18,440 nucleotides of DNA from Bacteroidota bacterium. Lineage in GTDB: Bacteria > Bacteroidota > Bacteroidia > Bacteroidales > UBA932. Shown in pieces: positions 7,411 through 15,574 of the stretch. Made by a program: the position numbers and the translations under genes. The DNA is taken from contig WRJW01000211.1 in NCBI GenBank assembly GCA_009778375.1, forward strand, positions 1-18,440, in the 5' to 3' direction. Position 1 is the stretch's first letter. Each line of letters opens with the position of its first letter. The notes under the pieces are model-generated. The model was not told the DNA's origin. It saw only the letters and a list, made by a program, of their open reading frames with translations, and did no database searches.

Positions 7411-10400
7411 ACCGCAACCCTCCTTCCCAACAAGAGCAGGCTGGGCAGCACGATCAGCAGTAAGGGTATGGCTGCCAAAAAGCCGCCGATTACGGCAATG
7501 GCTAAAGGTTGGTGCATCTGGGCGCCCGTGCCGATGCCCAAGGCCAAAGGCATGAGGGCGATGATGGCGCCAAAGGCAGTCATCAGTTTGGGACGAAGAC
7601 GGGTGGAGATGGCGTAGATGACCGACTCTTCGGCGTCGCCGGTGGTTTTGAGAAAGGCGCGAAATTGTTGAATCGTAAATACGGCATTTTCTCCGATGAT
7701 GCCCACGATCATAATCAGTCCGGTATAGCTGCCCACATTTAACGGTGTGCCGGTAAAATAGAGGAGCAAAAAGCTGCCTCCCACCCCCAAAATGGCGGTA
7801 AAGAGGACGATGATGGCCGTGAAGAGGTTCCTGAAGAGGAACAGGATGACTACAAAAACGAGCAAACAGGAGGTGATCAAAATCAGCAAAAGCTCTGCAA
7901 ACGACTGTTGCTGTTCCTTATAAGCCCCTCCGTATTCGATGGTAAAACCGGGTGACAGGTGGAGGTTAGCGTTGATTCTCTCTGTAACATCGGCCATGAC
8001 GCTCCCCAGACTGCGGTCGTTGAGGCGGGCGGATACAACCCCCATCATCTTCAAATTTTCGCGCCGGATGTCGGCCGCTCCCGAGGTGGCCGTAATTTGG
8101 GCCAGCGAGGTAATCGGGATTAGTTGGCGGTTAGAGGCAAATACCTGCACATTTTTGAGCTCTTCCATACTGATATTCCGGCTGTCGGGGTAGAGGATGC
8201 GGATGGGAGTCATTTGTTCCCGCTCCAATACGGCGCCCACCACGTTTCCTTCGAGCGAGGTCTGCAACTGAAATTGAAAATCGGCCGGAGTAATGCCAAA
8301 CTGCGCCAGATTTTGGTAATTGGGGACAATATTGATAGAGGGTCCCGCAATGACGATGCCGTCAAAAACATCTTCGGTTCCGTCGACCTCTGCCACCAAA
8401 GCGGCTACCTGGGTCGAAAGTGCCCTCAATACGCGGGGATCGTCTCCAAAGATTTTGATCTCTACAGGCTGTACAGAAGTCATTAAATCGCCTAACATAT
8501 CTCCGATCACTTGTCCAAAATCGATGCGCAGGGCAGGTTGCGTTGCTTCGATTTTTTTGCGGATATCGTCAATCACCTCCTCAGTACTCTTTTCCCGCTC
8601 TTTATGCAGCTGAATCAGGTAATCGCCGGAGTTGGCTTCGGTAATAAAGAATCCCATTTCGGTACCGGTTCTACGGCTGTAGGCTACTACTTCGGGGGTG
8701 GCGATGATGATTTTTTCGACTTCGTTCAAGATACGGTCGGTCTCTTCCAACGAAGTGCCCGGAGGCGATACGTAATCAAGCACGATACTTCCCTCATCCA
8801 TCTCGGGCAAAAAACCCGTCTCCAAATGGGGCAATACCAGTACGATGGATAGGATCAGTCCCGCCACAAAGAGGAGACTCATCCAAGGTTTTTCTACAAA
8901 AAACTGTACCCATGCCTGTTTTTTTACCTCGTGTACCTTTTGGGGTTTGACCGGCTCGCCACTGCGCGAGAGCATCAGGTAAATGACCGGCAAAAGCATC
9001 CACGTTACAAAAAACGAAGAGATCAGCGTAATGATCATGGTGTTGGTCATGACCTTAAAGTAGGCTCCGGCCACCCCGCTCATCAGTACAAAGGGGATAA
9101 AAATAACGATCGTGCTGACCGAAGAGCCCGCCATGGCCGGAAAGAGGTAATCGATGGCTTTTCCGACCACCTTTCGGGCGGAGTCGCCCGGGTACTCTTC
9201 ACGGGTGCGGTGGATCTGTTCTACCACCACAATGGCGTCGTCGATAATCAGCCCGATAGAGGCGGCGATGGCGCCTAAGGTCATGATGTTAAAAGTGCCT
9301 CCTGTGGCATAGAGGAGAATAAGGGTGAGGCACAAGGTTACCGGGATGGTCAACAGGATGGTGGCGCTGGCTTTGAGGGAGCGTAAAAAGAGGATTGCTA
9401 CCAAAATTGCCAGCAACAGTCCTATCCAGAGGCTGTCGCTGACGCTTTTGATGGTATCTTCTACAAAATCGGCTTGGATGTAAAAGGGTTGCATCTTTAC
9501 GTCTGAGGGAAGAAGATTTTGGAGGGCGGCTACTTGTTGCTTCATAGAGGCCGACACCTCCAGCAGATTGGCATTTGGTTGCTTAAAAATGGCGATTTGA
9601 ACCCCTTCCTTTCCGTTGGCGTTGATTTTGATGTATTCTTTGGCTTCCTGAATACGCGACTCGGCAATATCCCCGAGTCGCACAATCCTTTTTCCATCAT
9701 TGCTGAGGACCAAATATTTGAGATCATCCAAATTTTGCAGTTGGGCATCGGTGATACACAGGTAAAGCATCCGGTAGTCGGCCAGGTATCCGTTTGATTC
9801 CAAAAAATTGCTCTCTTCCAATGCGATCTCGATCATCTCGGGGGTAATGCCAAGGGTACTCATTTTATGTTGATCGAGCGTCAGCCAGTACTCTTTGGTT
9901 TTTCCTCCCAATACCCGTACTTCACTGATTCCGCTAACTTGAGAAAGAAAGGGCTTAATGGTATATAAAGCCAACATTTTCATCTCAATCGGGGTGCGGT
10001 CGCCACCTTCGAGCGAATAGCCCATGACTTGCAGGATCGAGGGATTCATTTTTTCGACGGTAATTTCGATCTCTTGGGGAAGAAGGTGGCGGATCTCATT
10101 GATGCGCGATTCAATCCGCTGCTTATCCATGTCAATGTCGCTTTTCCAATCCATAAAGGCTTCGATTTCGCAACTTCCCCGATTGGTAATACTCCGTACC
10201 GTTCGGAGGTTCTCTACCTTTTTGACCGCTTCTTCAAGGGGCTTAGTGACGGTGATCATCATCTTGTCGATGGGCTGTTGTCCCGCGTCGGCAATGACCT
10301 TTACTTTGGGAAAAGTAATGTCGGGAAACAACGAAGAATGCATCCGGCTGTACACTACGATGCCTCCCAGGATAATGATTCCGATCAAAACCGACAGAGG

Positions 10401-10427
10401 CGACTTATACGTGGTAAAGAATTTCAT
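7407..10427 (-). CDS. RND-family efflux transporter, inner-membrane pump subunit
   Basis: A 1006-residue proton-driven exporter of the AcrB/CusA superfamily with the usual duplicated layout: helix 1 (about 9-27), a first periplasmic domain, helices 2-6 (about 332-486), helix 7 (about 518-533), a second periplasmic domain and helices 8-12 (about 845-1000). Helix 4 contains GLIIDDAIVVVEQ with D396-D397. Helix 10 has GIIGENAVF with E913, and the next block is RLRPKLMT with K947. D, E and K at these places match the relay residues I recall for CusA (D405, E939, K984) rather than the helix-10 lysine of AcrB. The pump is therefore closer to the heavy-metal type in its relay, although helix 4 has the double aspartate of drug pumps. 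Substrate unknown. It follows the adaptor gene by 2 nt and overlaps rpiB by 4 nt. Confidence 0.95.
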   Translation of the reverse strand: MKFFTTYKSPLSVLIGIIILGGIVVYSRMHSSLFPDITFPKVKVIADAGQQPIDKMMITVTKPLEEAVKKVENLRTVRSITNRGSCEIEAFMDWKSDIDMDKQRIESRINEIRHLLPQEIEITVEKMNPSILQVMGYSLEGGDRTPIEMKMLALYTIKPFLSQVSGISEVRVLGGKTKEYWLTLDQHKMSTLGITPEMIEIALEESNFLESNGYLADYRMLYLCITDAQLQNLDDLKYLVLSNDGKRIVRLGDIAESRIQEAKEYIKINANGKEGVQIAIFKQPNANLLEVSASMKQQVAALQNLLPSDVKMQPFYIQADFVEDTIKSVSDSLWIGLLLAILVAILFLRSLKASATILLTIPVTLCLTLILLYATGGTFNIMTLGAIAASIGLIIDDAIVVVEQIHRTREEYPGDSARKVVGKAIDYLFPAMAGSSVSTIVIFIPFVLMSGVAGAYFKVMTNTMIITLISSFFVTWMLLPVIYLMLSRSGEPVKPQKVHEVKKQAWVQFFVEKPWMSLLFVAGLILSIVLVLPHLETGFLPEMDEGSIVLDYVSPPGTSLEETDRILNEVEKIIIATPEVVAYSRRTGTEMGFFITEANSGDYLIQLHKEREKSTEEVIDDIRKKIEATQPALRIDFGQVIGDMLGDLMTSVQPVEIKIFGDDPRVLRALSTQVAALVAEVDGTEDVFDGIVIAGPSINIVPNYQNLAQFGITPADFQFQLQTSLEGNVVGAVLEREQMTPIRILYPDSRNISMEELKNVQVFASNRQLIPITSLAQITATSGAADIRRENLKMMGVVSARLNDRSLGSVMADVTERINANLHLSPGFTIEYGGAYKEQQQSFAELLLILITSCLLVFVVILFLFRNLFTAIIVLFTAILGVGGSFLLLYFTGTPLNVGSYTGLIMIVGIIGENAVFTIQQFRAFLKTTGDAEESVIYAISTRLRPKLMTAFGAIIALMPLALGIGTGAQMHQPLAIAVIGGFLAAIPLLLIVLPSLLLLGRRVAV

Positions 10428-10429
10428 GA

Positions 10430-11350
10430 CTACTCTTCTTTTTCCTGTATCAATACCCTGGCGCGATCGGGCAAGCCGTAATTTCCCGTTTCGAGGATGA
10501 GGTCTTCTAAAGATAGCTCCGGCGATACGATTTCGACCATTCCATTGGTTTCGATTCCTTTAATAATCGGAACCTTTACCGCATACTCCCCATCGGTCAT
10601 TTTCATGATCCAAAAATGCTCCAGCGTCTCGTCGGCCAGCACCGCCGCTTTGGGGAGGCTCAAAACATTACGACGGGTATTTTTAACCACCTGCACTTTG
10701 GCAATCAGGTTCTCCGGGATTGATCCGCCGTCAGGAATCCGAATCACGACGCTCCGCGTTTGGGAAAGAGGATCCACCGCGGGCAATGAGGTGGATCGCG
10801 TACCGTGGAGGAGGGTTCCGTCGGGAAGGAGTAGATCCAATAGATTATTTTTGGAGAGACAGGGCGTTAATTCGTAGGGTAGTTGCATCATAAAAACCAG
10901 ACTTTCGGCGTCGCTGACTTCTGCCAGAACGTCTCCTTCGAGCACATAATCTCCTGCTTGATAGTAAATGTCCTGTACAAAGCCGTTACGGTTGGCCCTC
11001 AGACAGATTTCACCCGTAAATTTGGAGGAGGAATCGAGTTGGTCAAGGAGAAGGCCTAAATGTTCGGCCTCTTTCCCTTTGAGCATAAACAAGGGCTGAT
11101 CCCTGGTTACGCGTTGTCCGGGGAGTACGGCTACGGATTTAAGGTATCCGTTGGTAGTTGCCTTGATCTGATTTTTTTGCAGAAAGACCGAAATGGCGTT
11201 CAATTCTACAATTTCCTGCATGTCGACGAGGGCACAGTGGGTAACGGTTACGGGCGTTGTGGTTTCCTGCATCTCCTCCTCGTCCTCCGGAGATGTATTG
11301 TGGCACGAAAAGAGGAGGAGGCCAAGCAAAAGTAGGTACCTGCTATTCAT
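10430..11350 (-). CDS. RND efflux adaptor (membrane fusion protein), short lipoprotein form
   Basis: The periplasmic adaptor that joins the RND pump to the outer-membrane channel. The 306-residue protein begins with a lipoprotein signal (LLLLGLLLFSC, cysteine at 16) followed by an acidic stretch at 21-26. Two lipoyl-like halves can be seen: about residues 58-92 (NGYLKSVAVLPGQRVTRDQP) and about 112-147 (RANRNGFVQDIYYQAGDYVL). Beta-barrel and membrane-proximal regions follow (LSLPKAAVLADE, about 230-241). Only about 20 residues lie between the lipoyl halves, far fewer than the long helical hairpin of AcrA or CusB. It overlaps the OMF gene by 8 nt and ends 2 nt before the pump gene, so the three genes form one operon. 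Confidence 0.88.
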   Translation of the reverse strand: MNSRYLLLLGLLLFSCHNTSPEDEEEMQETTTPVTVTHCALVDMQEIVELNAISVFLQKNQIKATTNGYLKSVAVLPGQRVTRDQPLFMLKGKEAEHLGLLLDQLDSSSKFTGEICLRANRNGFVQDIYYQAGDYVLEGDVLAEVSDAESLVFMMQLPYELTPCLSKNNLLDLLLPDGTLLHGTRSTSLPAVDPLSQTRSVVIRIPDGGSIPENLIAKVQVVKNTRRNVLSLPKAAVLADETLEHFWIMKMTDGEYAVKVPIIKGIETNGMVEIVSPELSLEDLILETGNYGLPDRARVLIQEKEE

Positions 11351-12554
11351 GGTTCCAATAGTTTATTTGATTGATAATTTGTAATTTGCTATTTGTGTTT
11401 TGGGTAATGACGTGTTGGGCGGTTATGTAATTGCCAATGGCCAAGATATACTCGGTAACGGAGGTGTCTCCGGTTTGGAGTTGTTTGCCGTACGCTTCCA
11501 CCAATAGACGGGTTGAAGAAACGACCTCCCGGGCCTGATCGATTAATTTTTGCAGGTGGGATAATTGTTGGTGCAGTTGATCTATTTGTTGCCGGTACTG
11601 TTGCCGCGAAAAATCCTGATACCGATTTCGCGTTTGTTCCGAAACCGATAACTTGCTGTGCTCTTTTTGTCGCTGCCCTCCGTCGTAAACAGGTATGGAT
11701 AGAGAGAGACCAATGCCGACTCCTAAATGGCGGTAGGGTTGACGGGCAAAGGAGCTGTTCAATCCGGCGTCGGAAAAAATTTCCAATTTCGGACGATAGG
11801 CATAATCAATCAGGGCATTATTGTTTATTATAACCAAACTGTCTATTTGAAAGCCGGAGTATTGCAGCGTCTCTTCAAACAACAGGTTGGGCCTTAGGGC
11901 GATATCCGGAGGAAGCAGGTACACGAAAGAGGTATCGACCTCTCCGCAGAGGTAATTGAGCAAGGCAATGTTGTTTTGATAGTCGGCATAAAGTTGGTCT
12001 ACAAGGAGTTGTTGCTGTTGTTCCGTGATGTGAAAATTCAGATAATCGGTCTGTCTGTATACCGATGCTTCGGTCAATCTTTGCACCAATACCTCCTCTT
12101 TTTGGAGTAAGTCTTTCAACGCACGGTTAAAAAGGAGCTCCTCCAAGACCCCGTAGGTGGTGATGTATTGTTGGGTGACGGCACATTTCAGATCCTGTTC
12201 CGACACCTGTTGGGCATTCTGAATGGATTGATTGTCTAAGGTATAGCTGTATAACTGCGTATTTATGTTTTTACGTCCGATGATGGTTTGACGCAAGGTA
12301 AGCAGGGCGTCGTAATTGCCTGAATCCATGGGTGACCAGTAGGGGTTGGCACTAAAATTGACCTGAGGTTTGTGGGCGGCTTTTAGTATCAGACTATCGA
12401 TTTGATTGATAATCACTTGATTTTGATAATCTTTCAACAAAGGAGCTCCGGAAAGCGCCTTGTTAAGGTAATGGTTTAAATCGCAGGTCTGCGCCTGCAA
12501 CCCCGACAGGCACATCGCCCCCCAAACGGTTCCAAAAATAAAGGAGTACTTCAT
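11343..12554 (-). CDS. TolC-family outer-membrane efflux channel protein
   Basis: The outer-membrane duct of the tripartite pump. The 403-residue protein has a signal peptide (residues 1 to about 21, LSGLQAQ), then two repeats of long Gln-rich helices with short barrel strands. The second repeat shows the TolC-family pattern LGVGIGLSLSIPVYDGGQR at about 277-295, followed by helices SEQTRNRYQDFSRQQYRQQI and onward. TolC itself has about 470 mature residues, so this member is on the short side, which suits the short adaptor beside it. It is the first gene of the long minus-strand run. Its start lies 67 bp from the divergent rfbC start, with candidate overlapping promoters in that gap. Confidence 0.9.
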   Translation of the reverse strand: MKYSFIFGTVWGAMCLSGLQAQTCDLNHYLNKALSGAPLLKDYQNQVIINQIDSLILKAAHKPQVNFSANPYWSPMDSGNYDALLTLRQTIIGRKNINTQLYSYTLDNQSIQNAQQVSEQDLKCAVTQQYITTYGVLEELLFNRALKDLLQKEEVLVQRLTEASVYRQTDYLNFHITEQQQQLLVDQLYADYQNNIALLNYLCGEVDTSFVYLLPPDIALRPNLLFEETLQYSGFQIDSLVIINNNALIDYAYRPKLEIFSDAGLNSSFARQPYRHLGVGIGLSLSIPVYDGGQRQKEHSKLSVSEQTRNRYQDFSRQQYRQQIDQLHQQLSHLQKLIDQAREVVSSTRLLVEAYGKQLQTGDTSVTEYILAIGNYITAQHVITQNTNSKLQIINQINYWNHE

Positions 12555-12571
12555 AAGGTGTCTTATTTGCC

Positions 12572-12601
12572 GTAAAGGTAGGGATATTTTTCTACCTTTG
12601 C
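12572..12601. promoter_or_regulatory. Divergent promoter region with inverted -7-like elements
   Basis: The gap between the OMF gene (minus) and rfbC (plus) holds an inverted repeat: GTAAAGGTA at 12572-12580 and TACCTTTGC at 12593-12601, 8 of 9 paired, with a 12-nt spacer. The right arm contains TACCTTTG (12593-12600), a full match to the Bacteroidota -7 consensus TAnnTTTG for the plus-strand genes. A TTTG at 12566-12569 could be its -33 element, though the 23-nt spacing is a little long. The left arm read on the minus strand gives TACCTTTA, one base off the same consensus, for the efflux operon; I found no good -33 element for it. The arms could also be an operator for a dimeric regulator. 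Confidence 0.45.
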
Positions 12602-12621
12602 AGGGTTAATTCAGCGCCAGC

Positions 12622-13182
12622 ATGATATTTATCACCGAAACCGAACTCAAGGGGCTCTTTGTGGCCCAACAGGAGCTCTTTTCCGATCACCGGGGCTACT
12701 TTATGGAGCGTTTCCGGCTTGACCTGTGGGAGGAGGCGGTGGGGCCGTTTCGGGTGATACAGGAGAATGAGTCTTTTTCGTTCAAGGGTGTTGTTAGGGG
12801 TTTGCACTATCAGTTGTCCCCCTACGGTCAGTCCAAGTTGGTATGGGTAGTGCGGGGTGCTGTACGGGATGTGGTGGTAGATATGAGGCCGGATTCGCCA
12901 ACTTTTGGACACCATTTTGTGGGAGAACTGAGTGACCAGAATAAGACGCAATTATTTATACCAAAGGGTTTTGCTCATGGATTTTTGGTTCTTTCTCCGG
13001 AGGCCGTGGTTCAATATATGGTAGATGCCCATTATGTTCCGGAAGCGGAACGCTGCCTGCGTTTTGATGATCCCCAACTCGGAATCGACTGGGGGGTACC
13101 GCCCGACTCCTGCCGACTTTCGGAGAAAGATCGTCAAGGTCTCTCCTGGGAAGCGGCCATGATAGAAATTGTGAAGAGATAA
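12622..13182 (+). CDS. rfbC: dTDP-4-dehydrorhamnose 3,5-epimerase
   Basis: Epimerises dTDP-4-keto-6-deoxyglucose at C3 and C5, the third step of dTDP-L-rhamnose synthesis. The 186-residue cupin has the expected motifs: FSDHRGYFMERF (about 20-31), GVVRGLHYQ with the catalytic H62, KLVWVVRGAVRDVVVDMR (about 72-89), LFIPKGFAHGF (about 111-121) and AHYVPEAE with Y138. Length is normal. It is the first gene of a three-gene operon with ugd and galE. The partner genes rfbA, rfbB and rfbD are not in this window. No Shine-Dalgarno site is evident; the ATG at 12622 follows the candidate -7 element by 21 nt. A relative that makes another 6-deoxy sugar is possible but less likely. Confidence 0.94.
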   Translation: MIFITETELKGLFVAQQELFSDHRGYFMERFRLDLWEEAVGPFRVIQENESFSFKGVVRGLHYQLSPYGQSKLVWVVRGAVRDVVVDMRPDSPTFGHHFVGELSDQNKTQLFIPKGFAHGFLVLSPEAVVQYMVDAHYVPEAERCLRFDDPQLGIDWGVPPDSCRLSEKDRQGLSWEAAMIEIVKR

Positions 13183-13187
13183 TATAG

Positions 13188-14504
13188 ATGAAAGCTATTT
13201 TTGTAGGTACCGGTTATGTGGGTTTGGTTTCGGGAACCTGTTTTTCCGAAGTTGGGGTAGAGGTGTGTTGCGTAGATATTGACCGACACAAGATTGATCG
13301 GTTACATAGAGGAGAAATCCCGATTTATGAACCCGGTCTCACCGAATTGGTCATTAAAAACAGTCGTTTGGGGCGGCTCCGCTTTGCTACCTCTTTAAAA
13401 GATGAATTGCCAAAGGCGGAGGTAATCTTTTGTGCGCCCGGCACCCCCTCGATGAATGACGGCAGCGCTGATTTGAGGGCGGTCTGGGGCATTGCCCAAG
13501 AAATCGGTCAATACATGACCGACTACAAACTGGTGGTAATCAAGAGTACAGTTCCGGTAGGTACGGTGTTGCAGGTCAAGAAGATTATTGCAGAAGGGTT
13601 GCAAAAACGAGGAGCAGACATTCCCTTTGATGTGGCTTCCAACCCCGAATTTTTAAAGGAAGGAGCTGCCGTAAACGATTTTATGCAGCCCGACCGGATC
13701 GTGGTAGGGGTAGAAAGCCAAAAAGCGCGGGCGTGGATGGAGGAGTTGTATAAACCATTTACCACCAAAGGCCACCCCATTATGTTTATGGATATTGCAT
13801 CGGCCGAGATGACCAAGTACGCTTCAAACGCCATGCTGGCTACCCGCATCAGTTTTATAAACGAGATAGCCCGTTTGTGCGAAGAGGTCGGCGCCGATAT
13901 TCATCAGGTACGTAAAGGTATGGGCAGCGATCCCCGAATCGGTCCAAGTTTTTTGAATGCGGGTACCGGTTATGGAGGCTTTTGTTTTCCCAAAGATGTA
14001 AAGGCCTTGATTTATAGCGGTACCGGACACAGCGTTGCGATGCGGATCCTCCAGGCCACGGAGGAGGTAAACAACCGGCAAAAGTTGGTATTGTACGATA
14101 AGTTAAGGAAATACTACGGAGGTGCCATTCAAGGAAAAACTGTGGCTTTATGGGGATTGGCTTTTAAGCCCGAAACGGATGATTTAAGGGAAGCACCGTC
14201 GTTAGCCATCATCAAGGCTTTGTTGGACGCCGGAGTAAACCTGCGGGTATTTGACCCGGTGGCCATGCCGGGAGTAGAGGCAATGTTTAGAGATACTTTA
14301 TCTTATGGAACAGACATCTACCATACCGTTACAGGAGCCGACGCCCTCTTGTTGGTTACGGAGTGGAAAGCGTTTATACATCCTGATTGGAAAGAGGTTA
14401 AACGGTTGATGAAAGGAATTTTGGTGTTGGACGGCCGGAATATTTATGAGGGGAATAGACTCAGGGAGCTGGGTATGGATTATTTTGGAATAGGAAGACA
14501 ATGA
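13188..14504 (+). CDS. ugd: UDP-glucose 6-dehydrogenase
   Basis: Oxidises UDP-glucose to UDP-glucuronate in two NAD-dependent steps, giving a precursor for acidic surface polysaccharides. The 438-residue protein has the NAD-binding GTGYVGLVSG near the N-terminus, the binding block APGTPSMNDGSADL (about 83-96), SNPEFLKEGAAVNDF (about 151-165), the helix EMTKYASNAMLATRISFINE (about 207-226) and the catalytic cysteine C266 in GTGYGGFCFPKD. The C-terminal domain has LWGLAFKPETDDLREAPSL. All catalytic parts are present. A GDP-mannose dehydrogenase is a possible alternative in this superfamily, but the GSADL and GGFCFPKD patterns fit UDP-glucose dehydrogenase. It begins 5 nt after rfbC and overlaps galE by 4 nt. 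Confidence 0.95.
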   Translation: MKAIFVGTGYVGLVSGTCFSEVGVEVCCVDIDRHKIDRLHRGEIPIYEPGLTELVIKNSRLGRLRFATSLKDELPKAEVIFCAPGTPSMNDGSADLRAVWGIAQEIGQYMTDYKLVVIKSTVPVGTVLQVKKIIAEGLQKRGADIPFDVASNPEFLKEGAAVNDFMQPDRIVVGVESQKARAWMEELYKPFTTKGHPIMFMDIASAEMTKYASNAMLATRISFINEIARLCEEVGADIHQVRKGMGSDPRIGPSFLNAGTGYGGFCFPKDVKALIYSGTGHSVAMRILQATEEVNNRQKLVLYDKLRKYYGGAIQGKTVALWGLAFKPETDDLREAPSLAIIKALLDAGVNLRVFDPVAMPGVEAMFRDTLSYGTDIYHTVTGADALLLVTEWKAFIHPDWKEVKRLMKGILVLDGRNIYEGNRLRELGMDYFGIGRQ

Positions 14505-15574
14505 GCCGAATTTTGGTCACCGGAGGCGCCGGATATATTGGGTCGCATACCATTGTGGAGTTGCTCAGCGCCGGATACGAGGTGGTATCGGTCGACAATT
14601 ATTCCAATTCGACGCCGGCAGTATATGAGGGCATCGAAAAAATATGTGGCAAAAAACCCTTGATAGCCGAGGAAGATTGCTGCGATAAGGCCTCCATGAG
14701 CAAGCAGTTTGAACAATATGGACACGTAGATGCCGTGATCCACTTTGCAGCCGGCAAGGCGGTGGGAGAGAGCGTAGAACAGCCGTTGCGTTATTATCGC
14801 AATAACCTGAATTCCCTGCTGACGGTTTTGGCCCTTATGGAGGAGTTTGGCGTGGGCAAGTTGGTGTTTTCTTCTTCCTGTACGGTGTATGGCCAAGCCC
14901 AATCCCTACCCGTAACCGAAGAGAGCCCCCTGTTGCCGGCCACCTCGCCTTACGGCAATACCAAGCAAATTTGCGAAGAGATCATCCGCGATACCGTGGC
15001 AGCTACGGCCATTAAAGCCATATCGCTTCGCTATTTTAACCCGATTGGAGCACACCCATCTGCCATGATTGGGGAGTTGCCCCGCGGTACTCCTCAGAAT
15101 TTAGTTCCCTTTATTACCCAAACGGCGGCAGGCATCAGGCCTCAATTGCAGGTTTTTGGCAATGATTATCGCACCCCTGATGGCTCCTGCATACGGGATT
15201 ATATTTATGTGGTCGATTTGGCCAAAGCGCACGTTGCGGCGGTAGAACGTATGTTGCAGGGCTTGCAAAAATCATCCTATGAGATATTTAACTTGGGAAC
15301 CGGTACCGGTCGCTCCGTGCTCGAATTGATTAAGGCGTTTGAGCAGGTTACCGGAAAACCACTACCGTATCAAATTACAGGTCGCCGCGCGGGGGATATT
15401 GAACAAATTTGGGCCGACCCCTCCAAAGCCAACCAAGCGTTGAAGTGGAAGGCGGACACCCCCCTCCAAACCATATTGCAATCGGCTTGGGAGTGGCAAT
15501 TAATGATTCCACACTACCATAATCTGCACCCCTTTGCCCGCAAAACGGTTGCTGCCGACGGTCTGTCCGGGTAA
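14501..15574 (+). CDS. galE: UDP-glucose 4-epimerase
   Basis: Interconverts UDP-glucose and UDP-galactose. The 357-residue short-chain dehydrogenase-type protein opens with the NAD site TGGAGYIGSHT. It has HFAAGKAVGESVEQPLRYY (about 81-99), the SSSCTVYG block (124-131), and the catalytic YGNTK with Y151 and K155. The later blocks SLRYFNPIGAHPSAMIGE and RDYIYVVDLAKAH are typical of GalE. The start overlaps the ugd stop as ATGA and has AGGAAG 3 nt before it. The usual GalE length is about 338-345; the last 24 residues (334-357) lie in a stretch that also codes, on the other strand, for the end of the beta-barrel gene, and they look like an added tail after SAWEWQ. UDP-GlcNAc may also be a substrate; this cannot be told from sequence alone. 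Confidence 0.95.
   Translation: MSRILVTGGAGYIGSHTIVELLSAGYEVVSVDNYSNSTPAVYEGIEKICGKKPLIAEEDCCDKASMSKQFEQYGHVDAVIHFAAGKAVGESVEQPLRYYRNNLNSLLTVLALMEEFGVGKLVFSSSCTVYGQAQSLPVTEESPLLPATSPYGNTKQICEEIIRDTVAATAIKAISLRYFNPIGAHPSAMIGELPRGTPQNLVPFITQTAAGIRPQLQVFGNDYRTPDGSCIRDYIYVVDLAKAHVAAVERMLQGLQKSSYEIFNLGTGTGRSVLELIKAFEQVTGKPLPYQITGRRAGDIEQIWADPSKANQALKWKADTPLQTILQSAWEWQLMIPHYHNLHPFARKTVAADGLSG

Noticed and set aside
7114..7617. 167-residue open frame on the plus strand
   Set aside because: It crosses the antisense of rpiB and the RND gene, both with intact motifs. The composition looks like an antisense shadow.
10024..10500. Two long overlapping plus-strand frames (158 and 150 residues)
   Set aside because: Both are antisense to the RND pump N-terminus and the adaptor C-terminus, and two different frames being open at once points to base composition rather than coding.
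12592..12951. 119-residue minus-strand frame opposite rfbC
   Set aside because: It is antisense to the conserved first half of rfbC and ends inside the shared promoter region. It is Pro- and His-rich without recognisable motifs.
14480..14902. 140-residue minus-strand frame under galE
   Set aside because: It is antisense to the NAD-binding part of GalE, which is strongly conserved. No start signal or family pattern is seen.
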